This document shows positions 51,134 through 60,000 of a stretch of DNA of 64,000 nt, piece after piece. The position numbers and the translations under genes were made by a program. Every line of letters starts with the position of its first letter. Position 1 is the first letter of the stretch. The DNA is from Planctomycetota bacterium (GTDB lineage: Bacteria; Planctomycetota; UBA1135; GCA-002686595): contig JABACD010000008.1 of assembly GCA_014237855.1 (NCBI GenBank), positions 1 to 64,000 of the forward strand, in the 5' to 3' direction. The notes below the pieces were generated by a model. It was not told where the DNA came from. It made no database searches and was given only the letters and a program-made list of their open reading frames with translations.

Positions 51134-51705
51134 GCCTCTGTGATCCAGTAGACAGCCAGATAGATCAGGTTCGCAGCTATCAGGACCAAGAGGGACAGCC
51201 TCACCTCCTTGCGCTTGACGGTCACGGAGTGCTCGATGAGCGCACGAATGCGGCGAGACTCATGAACCAGCGCGGTACGCAGTGCTCTTGCAGCACGCTC
51301 TTGCAGGTCATCAGCCCTGGCATCGTAGGTCTCCTTGGCCAACCCAACCAGACGGTCAGCCTCCTCGTCGAAGACCTGCCTCATGGCGCGCACAGCGCGT
51401 TGCTCGAGGTCATCGGCCCGGTCATCATAGCTGCTCTTGGCCAGGTCAGTCAGGCGCTCGCCTTCCAGGACGATCGCCTCGCGCATGGCACGGATGGCGC
51501 GCTCCTCCAGGTCATCTGCACGTGCGTCATAGGTGGCCTTGGCTATTCCAAGCAGGCCACGCTTCATCCGCCCACTGATTCCGGCCTTGGGTGTCGAGCC
51601 CTCCAGCTCAGCCTCCGGGCCCTCTGGCTCGGGTTCCGACACCTCTTCCTGCCCGGGGCCCGGCCCGGGATCTGGCTCGATGCTCTCGTTGAATTCGGAC
51701 TCCAA
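51130..51705 (-). CDS. Protein with three 34-residue repeats and a C-terminal membrane anchor
   Basis: 191 residues, TTG start. A Glu/Pro-rich N-terminal 40 residues are followed by three tandem repeats of the form '[19 protein letters not shown]...E..RL..LAK', each 34 residues long, the third slightly diverged. They are strongly helical and charged, likely a coiled coil or membrane-surface amphipathic helix. A single membrane helix ends the protein ('[17 protein letters not shown]'). It lies between the universal stress gene (12 bases) and the small membrane protein gene. Function unknown. Confidence 0.7.
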   Translation of the reverse strand: MESEFNESIEPDPGPGPGQEEVSEPEPEGPEAELEGSTPKAGISGRMKRGLLGIAKATYDARADDLEERAIRAMREAIVLEGERLTDLAKSSYDDRADDLEQRAVRAMRQVFDEEADRLVGLAKETYDARADDLQERAARALRTALVHESRRIRALIEHSVTVKRKEVRLSLLVLIAANLIYLAVYWITEA

Positions 51706-51717
51706 TGCAGCCTCTGG

Positions 51718-52644
51718 TCAGAGAGTGATCGGAGAGACGAAACCCTCCGGCTTGACCGTCAGGATTGAGCAATCGACTCGGTCAAGCATGCGCTCAGCCG
51801 TTGAACCCAGCAGCAGTCCAGCGACTCCTGTTCGTGAAACCGTCCCCATCACGAGCAGGTCCGGTTCCAGATGGCCAACCGCGTCACGAATCATGCGGGC
51901 GGGTGCCCCCTTGGAGGTGTGAATCACAGGCTGGTTCTTGCCCTTGAACCCGGTGAGGATCTTGGCAATGTGAGCCACGCACTCACGCTTGATCTCCTCA
52001 AGAGAGGCTTCATGGTCTTCTTCGCTCAAGACTCCCGAGTCCATCTGGAGGGTGATCGGCATCTGCCAGGCATGCAGGACATGCAGGTCGCAATCATGAC
52101 GCTCGGCCACGTAGGCAGCACACCGAACCGCTTCATCCCCTACCTCGGTCAGGTCCGTGGCTGCAAGGATCAACCTGTGCACCAGGTCATGCTCGGGCCG
52201 CACGACCCAAACCGGGGTGGGACACTTGCGGAGGAGCTTGAGGGCGACACTCCCAAGCTTGCGTCCATCCTCCGTGGGCTCGTTCCGTTTCCCAACAACA
52301 ACCAGATCCACTTCGCCAGACAGGGCCTTGCGAGTGATCTCGAGCCAGGGGCGCTGCTCTCCAATAACAAGCTCGGCCTCGACCCCCGAGTTCCTGGCCT
52401 CGGCCAGGATGCCCTGGAGGGCCTCATGACCTTCGTCGGAGAGCCCCTGGTGAACCAGCACTCCCTCGCCCTCCAGGGGAGTTCGGTACTCGTCACGAAA
52501 AGTCGAATGCACGAACTGGATGCGTCCGCCGGTGGCCTTGGCCACCCAGATTGCCTGCTGCACGGCCTTGTGACAGCCCAAGGGGACTGCGGCTCCATCA
52601 GCATTGAGCTCGACGCCGACAATGATCTTCTTGAACTCGTGCAT
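51718..52644 (-). CDS. Tandem universal stress protein
   Basis: 308 residues containing two UspA domains. The first begins 'KKIIVGVELNADG' and has 'LVVVGKRNEPTEDGRKLGSVALKLLRKCPTPVWVVRP'; the second begins 'LILAATDLTEVG' and ends 'LLVMGTVSRTGVAGLLLGSTAERMLDRVDCSILTVKP', whose G-x2-G-x9-G-S/T ATP-binding pattern is intact. The first domain's loop is altered. UspE-like proteins act in stress survival. It follows pgi by 20 bases in the same operon. Confidence 0.92.
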   Translation of the reverse strand: MHEFKKIIVGVELNADGAAVPLGCHKAVQQAIWVAKATGGRIQFVHSTFRDEYRTPLEGEGVLVHQGLSDEGHEALQGILAEARNSGVEAELVIGEQRPWLEITRKALSGEVDLVVVGKRNEPTEDGRKLGSVALKLLRKCPTPVWVVRPEHDLVHRLILAATDLTEVGDEAVRCAAYVAERHDCDLHVLHAWQMPITLQMDSGVLSEEDHEASLEEIKRECVAHIAKILTGFKGKNQPVIHTSKGAPARMIRDAVGHLEPDLLVMGTVSRTGVAGLLLGSTAERMLDRVDCSILTVKPEGFVSPITL

Positions 52645-52664
52645 CAGTTCGAGCTGTCCTGGCC

Positions 52665-54056
52665 CTAGAGAACGCGGGGAGTTCCTGTCGAGGCTGCCTC
52701 GATCTCAGCTCGACGTGATTCGTATCCATCCCGCCCCATCAGAGCGTAGGCAGCGATCTTGCCAGCCTCGACACCCGGTTGGTCGAAGGCATCAACGCTG
52801 TAGAATTCGCCGAGGATTGCCACGGAGAGTTCCATCATGAAGAGGTATTGCCCGACGCTGTGGGCATCAACCTTGGGGAAGCGGATCGTGCAGTTGGGAC
52901 GCGAGGCCTCAGTCAGGGCGATACGAGTTCCATCCCGCTCCGCGTGAAAGAGCTCCACCAGCTTGCGCCCTCCCAGGTAGGCCACGCCCTCGAGATCCGC
53001 AAAGGCCTCGGGCAGACTGACAGCGTGATCGGCTTGGTCGACCGAGAGCAAGGTAAACCACTTGTCGAATGGGCCCTCGACGTACAGCTGAACCTGTGAA
53101 TGCTGATCAGTCACACCAATGGCCCTCACAGGGGTCGGCCCCACGAACACATCTTCGCCTGCTCGATTCCTGCGCTTGCCGATCGACTCCGCCAGGAGCT
53201 GCGCGTACCAGTCACCCAGGTTCTTGAGCCGGTTGCTGTACGAGAAGGTCACCGAGATTGGCTTGGTCTTCACGTCATGAAGAAGCCATTGAAGCGCCGC
53301 ATAGCAGAGGGCCGGATTCTCCAAGAGCTGAGGATTCTGACAGCGTTGGTCCATCTCGGCAGCACCGCTGACGAGCCCGACGATGTCTATTCCTACCAGC
53401 GCCGACGACAGCAATCCCACCGGGGAGAGCACACTAAAGCGCCCCCCAACACCATCGGGCACGATGAAGGATCGATACCCCTCGCGATCGACGATCTCGC
53501 GCAGGATGCCCTTCTCGGCATCCGTGGTGACAACGATGTGATCGACGTGTGCCTCCTTACCCACCTTCTTGATCAGCAGATCACGGAAGACGATGAACTG
53601 ACTCATGGTCTCGGCAGTCCCCCCGGACTTGGAGATCACATTGAAGAGAGTCTCTGCTGGATCAAAGTGCTCTATCCACTCGCCAACCAGGTCAGGGTCA
53701 ACGTTGTCAAGGACGAACAGCCGCGGGAGTTCTCCGGGCGGGTCAGCGTTGTGGTACGGACTGCTGAGTGCTGAGAACAGTGCGGTGTTACCCAACGCGG
53801 AGCCACCGATTCCAAGCACGACCACGTTGCGGAAGCGCCCCTGCACCGAGGCTGCGTAAGCCTGAATGTCTGCAATGACCTCGCCGGCATAAGGCAGGTC
53901 GAGCCAGCGCAGGTCCTTCTCCCTACGAGCCAGGACTGACTCGAGTGCTCGGGCAGCGGGCTCCTGGAGAGCAGCCAGCTGCTCGTGGCTGAGTCCATTC
54001 TCCGAGCCAATGGCATCAGAGAGGGTGTTGGTGTAATCGAGTCGAATGTGGTCCAT
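52665..54056 (-). CDS. pgi: Glucose-6-phosphate isomerase
   Basis: 463 residues. It interconverts glucose 6-phosphate and fructose 6-phosphate. 'VVLGIGGSALG', 'NVISKSGGTAETMSQF', the signature 'VGGRFSVLSPVG', and 'VDAFDQPGVEAGK' with the active-site Gln/Lys region are present. The length fits the shorter bacterial (Bacillus-type) form. First gene of a five-gene minus-strand operon with usp, two unknown genes and asd. The divergent neighbour is a MerR regulator. Confidence 0.96.
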   Translation of the reverse strand: MDHIRLDYTNTLSDAIGSENGLSHEQLAALQEPAARALESVLARREKDLRWLDLPYAGEVIADIQAYAASVQGRFRNVVVLGIGGSALGNTALFSALSSPYHNADPPGELPRLFVLDNVDPDLVGEWIEHFDPAETLFNVISKSGGTAETMSQFIVFRDLLIKKVGKEAHVDHIVVTTDAEKGILREIVDREGYRSFIVPDGVGGRFSVLSPVGLLSSALVGIDIVGLVSGAAEMDQRCQNPQLLENPALCYAALQWLLHDVKTKPISVTFSYSNRLKNLGDWYAQLLAESIGKRRNRAGEDVFVGPTPVRAIGVTDQHSQVQLYVEGPFDKWFTLLSVDQADHAVSLPEAFADLEGVAYLGGRKLVELFHAERDGTRIALTEASRPNCTIRFPKVDAHSVGQYLFMMELSVAILGEFYSVDAFDQPGVEAGKIAAYALMGRDGYESRRAEIEAASTGTPRVL

Positions 54057-54208
54057 CGCCGGGGAGTAATTCTGAGAGCCTCAGTTTTTGAGCGAGACAG
54101 TCTAATCGGGAATGATCAGCCAAGAGCCCACTCCCGTAGTCCCGAAAAGGGCAAAACGCGAGTTAGGGCGCAGAATCCGCCCACAAAACAATCGAGGAGG
54201 AGTTAGCC

Positions 54209-54715
54209 TTGGACTCAACCTGCCCTCCACGGGCGACCAACATGGCTGTTCCTGATGATCTTCTCAAGATTGGCGATTTTGCCCGCGTGGCGAATACCAA
54301 TTTACGCACCCTGCGCTACTACGAGGAGATGGGTCTGCTATCCCCCGCTTCGAGGAGCGACGGTGGATTCCGTTACTACCGGCCGACGGATGTCAACCGC
54401 GTCCGCTTGATCTGGGACTTGCAGCAGCTGGGGTTGCAACTCGAGGAGATCGCCGACCTGCTGAATACCCGGACCGAGGGCATGGATCGAGCCCAACTTC
54501 TGGAACGGGTCCGAGTGGCTCTTCTGGAACAAAATCGCCTTCTACAGGAGCGCATGGAGCACCTTGAAGGCCAGCAGGCAAAGGTCCAAATTGCCCTGAT
54601 CAAGCTGGATAGCTGCGAGGGATGCTCCCACCAGCCCTCTTCGAAGAACAACTACTGTGAGCCCTGTCAGGCCAGCGAGTCCCCTCTTCCCGACCTGTTG
54701 AGTGCACTTTTCTGA
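54209..54715 (+). CDS. MerR-family transcriptional regulator
   Basis: 168 residues. TTG 54209 is chosen because GAGGAGG lies eight bases upstream; ATG 54242 lacks such a site. The winged-helix DNA-binding domain is clear: 'LLKIGDFARVANTNLRTLRYYEEMGLLSPASRSDGGFRYYRPTDVNRVRLIWDLQQLGLQLEEIADLLN'. A coiled-coil dimerisation helix follows, then a cysteine-rich end, 'CEGC' and ten residues later 'YCEPC', which could bind a metal. It is divergent from pgi, so it may control that operon. The signal is unknown. Confidence 0.92.
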   Translation: MDSTCPPRATNMAVPDDLLKIGDFARVANTNLRTLRYYEEMGLLSPASRSDGGFRYYRPTDVNRVRLIWDLQQLGLQLEEIADLLNTRTEGMDRAQLLERVRVALLEQNRLLQERMEHLEGQQAKVQIALIKLDSCEGCSHQPSSKNNYCEPCQASESPLPDLLSALF

Positions 54716-54858
54716 GTACTTGTGGCCCCATCAGCCAAAAGCCAGGGCAGGATTTGGCCGAAATGGCTGTGAAGCGTCCGCCCGCGGCCTCCAGCAGTTA
54801 ACCTCTTGGACCTGGAACTTCCGGTTGGCTGACCTTTCACCCAGAGCCGCCGTTGCCC

Positions 54859-55404
54859 ATGGCTGAAAAGAGCAAGATCAAGTCCTACACCACCCGGGTA
54901 TCGGGATTCTGGAACACATCACACTCGTTCTACGAGGGTGATGAACTTGTCGGGACCCTGGAAGTGAGTCGCAATGCCCTGGGCCTGGCAATCTCTGGAA
55001 AGTTCACGCCCGACAAGGGCGAGGTTCTTCTGTTTCGGCGTGATCCAGGCATCCTGCGCTCCCAGTTCTCGCTCTGGACCGACCGTCGGGAATGGCTTGG
55101 CTCCGCCCTCCGCTGGAGCTTCCTGGGCCGGGTCATCAACATCTCCACGGGTAGCAAGCCCCTGCGCTTGATCCCCCTGCCTGGCTTCAGGCGTGGTTGG
55201 AGGCTCCTGGCACCCAAGTCAGGAGAAATGGTCCGGATCTCGGCCAGGCCCTTCAGCCGCGGCTCAGTCATCGATGTTCATCGCAGAATGGACTTCGAGC
55301 AGGTCCTTTTTGCCTACTACCTGGGCGCTCAGCTCCTCTCAGAGTCCTTCTGGCCAGGTCCCGCGGAGCAGAGTTCAAAGTCCCCGGTTCCCGCTACTTC
55401 TTGA
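54859..55404 (+). CDS. Hypothetical protein, possibly LURP-one/scramblase-like fold
   Basis: 181 residues from ATG 54859 (a TTG two codons earlier is possible). The pattern of short strands, 'SFYEGDELVGTLEVSRNALGLAISGKF', 'GEVLLFRRDPGILRSQFSLWTDRREWLGSALR', 'RGWRLLAP', and the final hydrophobic helix 'VLFAYYLGAQLL' loosely resembles LURP-one-related or tubby-like proteins. This is a weak comparison. No signal peptide. Its neighbours give no hint of a function. Confidence 0.6.
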   Translation: MAEKSKIKSYTTRVSGFWNTSHSFYEGDELVGTLEVSRNALGLAISGKFTPDKGEVLLFRRDPGILRSQFSLWTDRREWLGSALRWSFLGRVINISTGSKPLRLIPLPGFRRGWRLLAPKSGEMVRISARPFSRGSVIDVHRRMDFEQVLFAYYLGAQLLSESFWPGPAEQSSKSPVPATS

Positions 55405-55536
55405 GTGAATCGTACGTAGCCACCGAAAACCGGACAGCAACCCGACAGTCACCTCCCTATCTTCCCTGTACTTCCCAGGCATGGAATTCAATCCAAGGGG
55501 AAGGAACACTTGGTTCGATCGTCCGTCATCCTTCCA

Positions 55537-55551
55537 GGCCCTGAGGGCCTC
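55537..55551 (+). terminator. Short GC hairpin after the hypothetical gene
   Basis: AGGCCC (55537-55542) pairs with GGGCCT (55546-55551) around TGA in the 208-base gap before the next gene (55405-55612). No T-run. Nothing else was seen in that gap. Confidence 0.35.
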
Positions 55552-55612
55552 TAGATCCCACTTCTGACACCAGAATCCGTGGCGTATCCCACGTCGCCGC
55601 GAGCCAATCTCG

Positions 55613-57583
55613 ATGAAACCCCTAGGAGTTCTCGTTCTCGTCATCGCCGGTATTGCCGGCCTCTTCTTCGCGATCAACAAGCTCGGCGACGGCTCGGGCG
55701 AGGATCTCGATTCCCTTGAGTCCATCTCCCAGCAGGAGACGAGCGCGACCACAGACAAAGGTCAGGAGACGGAGCTCACCAGCCCCATCTCGACGGAGCG
55801 CAGCACCGTGTCCGATTCTGCCTCCTCTGGTGATCGGGTCGAGCTTGCACCTGAGGACTCCGAGCAGTTCGCCAACTCCGTCACTGGCCTCGTGATGAAC
55901 CCCGACCAGCGGCCCGTCAGCGGTGCCAGGGTAGTTCTGACCCAGGCTGGAGTGGCTGGCATGATCTTCCAGAACGAGCCCCTCGATCGATCGGGAGATC
56001 GCTACGCAGAGACCGACGATGAGGGACGATTCAGCTTTCTGAACGTCCAGCCCCACAGCAAGCTCTCCATCGAAGCTGATGCAAAGGGCTACTGCCGCTC
56101 TTCATCGTCTTCCTTCGACGTGTACGCCACGGGCAAGGTCGAGGTCCCGACCCTCATCTTGACCCTGGGCGGCTCTCTGGCCGGAACGATCACCGATAGT
56201 GGCGGAAACCCGGTGCCCGATGCGAAGGTCGTTCTCGAGGGACTGTTCAGCCAGTTCGGCGAGGAAGCAGCCCCCGACAGTCTCACTGTCCTCTCCGAGG
56301 CCGACGGAAGCTACATCATTCCGAACGTACCAACCGGCAACCGACGCCTCCAGATCTCCGCTGACGGCTACGCCAACCAGACCAAAGGAGGTCTCGTCTT
56401 CCGCGGCGAAGAACCCCTGACGATGGACGTCACCCTGGAGATTGCGGAGATGATCTGCGGTCGGGTCATCAGCAAGCTGGGCAGCCCCGTGGGAGAGGCC
56501 AAGGTCCTGGCGATGAGCTTCTCCAACAGCAACCGTCAGTGCCGCGACGAGGTCCTCACCGATGAGAACGGAGAGTTCTGCCTCAGCCGCCTGGCAGCTG
56601 GAAAGTACACGATCGCAGTCAGCGCAGCCGGCTATCGTCGTCAGCATGAACCCCGCGTTCAGACTGGTGGAGCCGGCCTCATCATCGAACTGGAAGACCA
56701 GGGCCAGGTCACTGGTCGGGTCACGGTCAGCGCCGGGGACCTTCCCAAGCCTTATGAAGTCCAGCTTCGCCAGACCCACCAGGGCAACACGGTGACGACC
56801 CTGATCGGCAAGAGCCAGCTGTTCAATGCAGATGACGGCTCCTTCTCGGTCGAATGCACCCAGTCAGGCACCTACCTGGTCCAGGCGGTGGCTCCGGGCT
56901 ATGCACCCAGCTTCTCCGAGGAGTTCCGCTACACGCTCGGCCAGCCGATGAGTGGCGTCACCGTCAGCCTCACGGCCGGTGGCCAGATCACGGGACGCGT
57001 TGTGGACGGAGAGGGCAACCCCGTACCCCGCCCGAGCATCACCACCCACGACAACACCTGGACCAACAGTCTCTTCGACAAGGCCCTTGGCGACCAGTTC
57101 CCAACGAACGTCACCAAGGCTGTCACGACCGGTAACATGAAGGGCAAGTTCCGCCTGGAACTCCTGAAGAGCGAGACCTACCAGCTGACGATTCGCGCCT
57201 CGGGCTATTGCGATGGCTCCATGCGGGACGTCGCGGTAACAGAAGGCAACGAGACCAATGTCGGTGATATCACCCTCATCAAGGGCGGACAAATCACTGG
57301 TACGGTGATCGACCTTGCTGGGCAACCGGTACCCGGCGCCATGGTTCGCCTGACCCTTGATGAGCGCGGCCGCAACCTACCCCAGAATTATCAGACGAAG
57401 TCCGGGGCCAATGGAAAGTACACGCTTACCAACGTGTACCCGGGTAAGTACAAGCTCACAGCGGCTCGTAACTCGGACCCGATGGATTTCCTGCAGGGGC
57501 TCTCTGATGAACTCGACCGAGTGCAGGTCGTCACGATCTCCGATGGGCAGTCACTGCGGTTCGAGCTGAAGGTTGGTCAGTAG
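55613..57583 (+). CDS. Exported protein with six carboxypeptidase-regulatory-like repeats
   Basis: 656 residues. One N-terminal hydrophobic helix (about 4-22) is a signal or anchor, followed by a Ser/Thr/Glu-rich linker to about residue 85. Six beta-sandwich repeats then start near residues 90, 189, 281, 366, 459 and 561, each with the form 'itGrV.d..G.PvpgA.V.L', 'a.tDe.GrF.f..v..G.y.l...a.GY'. These CarboxypepD_reg-like domains are common in large planctomycete surface proteins. Likely a surface or periplasmic structural protein. It is followed 36 bases later by a SprT-like gene. Confidence 0.88.
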   Translation: MKPLGVLVLVIAGIAGLFFAINKLGDGSGEDLDSLESISQQETSATTDKGQETELTSPISTERSTVSDSASSGDRVELAPEDSEQFANSVTGLVMNPDQRPVSGARVVLTQAGVAGMIFQNEPLDRSGDRYAETDDEGRFSFLNVQPHSKLSIEADAKGYCRSSSSSFDVYATGKVEVPTLILTLGGSLAGTITDSGGNPVPDAKVVLEGLFSQFGEEAAPDSLTVLSEADGSYIIPNVPTGNRRLQISADGYANQTKGGLVFRGEEPLTMDVTLEIAEMICGRVISKLGSPVGEAKVLAMSFSNSNRQCRDEVLTDENGEFCLSRLAAGKYTIAVSAAGYRRQHEPRVQTGGAGLIIELEDQGQVTGRVTVSAGDLPKPYEVQLRQTHQGNTVTTLIGKSQLFNADDGSFSVECTQSGTYLVQAVAPGYAPSFSEEFRYTLGQPMSGVTVSLTAGGQITGRVVDGEGNPVPRPSITTHDNTWTNSLFDKALGDQFPTNVTKAVTTGNMKGKFRLELLKSETYQLTIRASGYCDGSMRDVAVTEGNETNVGDITLIKGGQITGTVIDLAGQPVPGAMVRLTLDERGRNLPQNYQTKSGANGKYTLTNVYPGKYKLTAARNSDPMDFLQGLSDELDRVQVVTISDGQSLRFELKVGQ

Positions 57584-57619
57584 GCCAGCCCTCTCCACCG
57601 TCTCTAGCCTTCGAGGCGA

Positions 57620-58429
57620 GTGACCCTGAGCGAATCCGAATGGACAGCCGAACTCGCCGCAGCCCTCGGCTACGCGGTTCGAGTGGAGTTCAGCCGTGCC
57701 AGGAGCACGCCAATTCAGTTGCGCCACGCCAGGCCCGCCGAGCTCCGTGAGGAGCCGGCTCTGTCGGATGGTTGGATCGTCCGTCTACACGAGGTGTTCG
57801 CCGAGGCCCCGCCGGAAATTCGCGCAGACCTCGCGAGCTGGATCCGGGTCGGCAAGCGCGCCCGGCGTGCCTGCCGTGATCTTGGAGGCTGGACGGAGCT
57901 GGCCCTGGGAGAGCTTCCCGCACGGCCCCCCCGGCGGACAAAGCTCCAGACTCGAGGCAACACTCACGACCTGAACGTGCATGCTCACGAGCTTCTGCAG
58001 ACCGAATTCGACGGGGAGTTCGAGCAATTCGATCCTCCCCGGATTGGTTGGGGGCGTCGTAGTCGCAGTCGAACCCGTGGCCGACTGCACCTGGGAAGCT
58101 TCAACCCCAACACACGCACCATCCGCGTGCATCCGGTTCTCGACCAACCCGCCGTCCCAGGATGGCTCGTGCGATACGTGCTCTTCCACGAGCTACTCCA
58201 TGCCGCACTTCCAGCAGAACGCGACTCGGCCGGGCGGCTCCGCCACCATGGCCCCCAGTTCCGTGCACGCGAGGAGGCCTACCCCGACCACGCCCGCGCC
58301 GTGGAGTGGGAGCGTCAGCACCTTTCCAAGATTCTCCGCAGCGCCAGAGCTGGAAAGCCCCTACGCAGCAAGAGACCACTCAGTGATGGGAGCGAACCCA
58401 GGCTTCCGTTCTTTCGGCCGCTAGGCTGA
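57620..58429 (+). CDS. SprT-like putative zinc metallopeptidase
   Basis: 269 residues, GTG start. The C-terminal half has the SprT-like layout: 'NPNTRTIRVHPVLDQPAVPGWLVRYVLFHELLHAALP' with HELLH (190-194) and, 15 residues later, 'HHGPQFRAREEAYP' giving the third histidine. There is no signal peptide, so cytoplasmic. The zinc ribbon of full-length SprT is missing; the N-terminal half is basic and unfamiliar. Its last 50 bases overlap the end of the convergent lipoprotein gene. Activity is not shown. Confidence 0.82.
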   Translation: MTLSESEWTAELAAALGYAVRVEFSRARSTPIQLRHARPAELREEPALSDGWIVRLHEVFAEAPPEIRADLASWIRVGKRARRACRDLGGWTELALGELPARPPRRTKLQTRGNTHDLNVHAHELLQTEFDGEFEQFDPPRIGWGRRSRSRTRGRLHLGSFNPNTRTIRVHPVLDQPAVPGWLVRYVLFHELLHAALPAERDSAGRLRHHGPQFRAREEAYPDHARAVEWERQHLSKILRSARAGKPLRSKRPLSDGSEPRLPFFRPLG

Positions 58430-58946
58430 GCGCCGCCCCCATGGCCAATGCCAGGCCTTCGGCAGAACGTGCCGGGAGCGGCTCGGAGACGCTCACACGG
58501 GTGCGGTACTCCGCCTGGCTCGCGATGATCAAGGTCGCAATCAACTCGACGCTGGCATGAGTGCCGTCATGCAGGTCTCCTTCGAAAGTAACCAGCCGGA
58601 TATCGAGGCGTGGGTCGCCCTGACGTTGTGAGGAGCGAAACCCCCCACCACCGAACAGCAGGTCCCTCAGCCGCTCATCGAGTAGCTCTTCGGGCCTACG
58701 TGCCCACAGGTTTCCCTCATCCGGCACTAGCTCTGTGGCAGAAACCCGCCACATCATGCGGTTGCCAATCTCGTTCGAGCCAGTCACCGGAGAAAACCGC
58801 AGTGGCCATTGCTCCTTGGCCTCTCCAATCTGAGGCTCACCCAGCTCCGGCCGGAAGTAGTGCACCTCGGGCACATCTCCTCTCGAGAGACAGGAGCTGA
58901 CGAGCAAGAGCAGTGGAAGAGCGCAGAGGATCGGGATCGACTTCAC
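58380..58946 (-). CDS. ABC-type transport auxiliary lipoprotein (PqiC-like)
   Basis: 188 residues, GTG start. Lipobox LVSSC puts Cys19 at the mature N-terminus. The body, 'EVHYFRPELG', 'RMMWRVSATELVPDEGNLWARRPEELLDERLRDLLF' and 'LDIRLVTFEGDLHDGTHASVELIATLI', matches the auxiliary lipoproteins of MCE/Pqi/Mla importers, likely on the outer membrane side. It follows the MCE gene by six bases. The final 50 bases overlap the SprT-like gene on the other strand. Confidence 0.82.
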   Translation of the reverse strand: MKSIPILCALPLLLLVSSCLSRGDVPEVHYFRPELGEPQIGEAKEQWPLRFSPVTGSNEIGNRMMWRVSATELVPDEGNLWARRPEELLDERLRDLLFGGGGFRSSQRQGDPRLDIRLVTFEGDLHDGTHASVELIATLIIASQAEYRTRVSVSEPLPARSAEGLALAMGAALSLAAERTEAWVRSHH

Positions 58947-58952
58947 GGAGGT

Positions 58953-59999
58953 CTACTTGGGTTTGAAGGGACTGGAATTGGGCTTGCCGTACAGCAGCGC
59001 TCCCGGATCTCGGGCCAGGAGATCTGCAATGCCCTGGACTGATCGCAGGGTAGCGTCCAGCTGTACCAGACTGTTGCGCAGTTCGCGCATGAGCTGACTG
59101 ACCTCTTGGCTGGTCTCTTCGAAGCCTGAGCCGGCCGCCTCCACCGCCTTGACGGCACCAGGGATGTCCGAGCCCTCGATCTTTCCCTGGAGTGAAGAGG
59201 CGGTCCCTTCGAAACTTCCAACGATGCGTTCGACCGCTCCCTTGGAGCCGCGCAGGTCGCCAACCAGGAGATTCAGCTGGTCTAGCGTCTGGTCGACCTT
59301 GAGGATGGTCGGAGAGGAGCCGTCGACAAAGGGTGAGGACCTGAGCGATACCATCAACTGCTCAGCCCCGGCCAGCACGCCGATCAGGTCAGCATTGATC
59401 TGTTCGAAGTTGATCTGACCCAGGCCATCGTCCGTCCTGCGAAGGACACTCTCGAGCTTTGCAGCCATCTTGGGCCATGACTCGAGGGCATCCATCAATC
59501 CGCGCTCGAAGCTCTTGATGGTCGAGGGCACCGTGGGAATCGTTTCCCAGGGAATTGGGAAGGTGTAGGTTGGGACCGGATACTTGGCCGGATCGAAGAT
59601 ATCGATCTCAATAAAAGAGACTGACGTGAGGGCTCGCGTAACTAGCTGCCCCCGAATGTCGTTGGACACGAAGGTCTGGCCATCATGTCGATGCTCATAA
59701 GTGCTTGGCGAGATCCCCCAGGCCTCCAGCGTATCCACATAGACTCCGGCCCGCACCTCGATGTGCCGGCGGTCCGGAGCAGGAAAGATCTCCTCGACTC
59801 GCCCGACCTCCACGCCCAAGAACTCGACGGGCGAACCAACTGTCAATCCGCTTACGCTCTCCTTGAAGTAGAAGTAGGCTGGGGTCGTCTTGCGCTGGAG
59901 CTGGCTGACGCCCAGCCACATCAGGGCGCCAACAGTCACCGCAACCCCGATGGTCACGAAGAGTCCGAGCTTCCAGCGATTTGTATTCGATGCAGACAT
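58953..59999 (-). CDS. mlaD: MCE/MlaD-type lipid-transport protein
   Basis: 348 residues from ATG 59999. One N-terminal membrane helix ('KLGLFVTIGVAVTVGALMWLG') anchors an MCE domain (about 38-125: 'SVSGLTVGSPVEFLGVEVGRVEEIF'). The domain is followed by a beta-barrel-like part and a long helical tail ('LDQLNLLVGDLRGSKGAVERIVGSFEG', 'ELRNSLVQLDATLRSVQGIADLL'), a needle-like form closer to PqiB or mammalian-cell-entry proteins than to the 180-residue MlaD of E. coli. It starts one base after the ATPase gene and carries lipids across the periplasm. Confidence 0.9.
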   Translation of the reverse strand: MSASNTNRWKLGLFVTIGVAVTVGALMWLGVSQLQRKTTPAYFYFKESVSGLTVGSPVEFLGVEVGRVEEIFPAPDRRHIEVRAGVYVDTLEAWGISPSTYEHRHDGQTFVSNDIRGQLVTRALTSVSFIEIDIFDPAKYPVPTYTFPIPWETIPTVPSTIKSFERGLMDALESWPKMAAKLESVLRRTDDGLGQINFEQINADLIGVLAGAEQLMVSLRSSPFVDGSSPTILKVDQTLDQLNLLVGDLRGSKGAVERIVGSFEGTASSLQGKIEGSDIPGAVKAVEAAGSGFEETSQEVSQLMRELRNSLVQLDATLRSVQGIADLLARDPGALLYGKPNSSPFKPK

Positions 60000-60000
60000 T

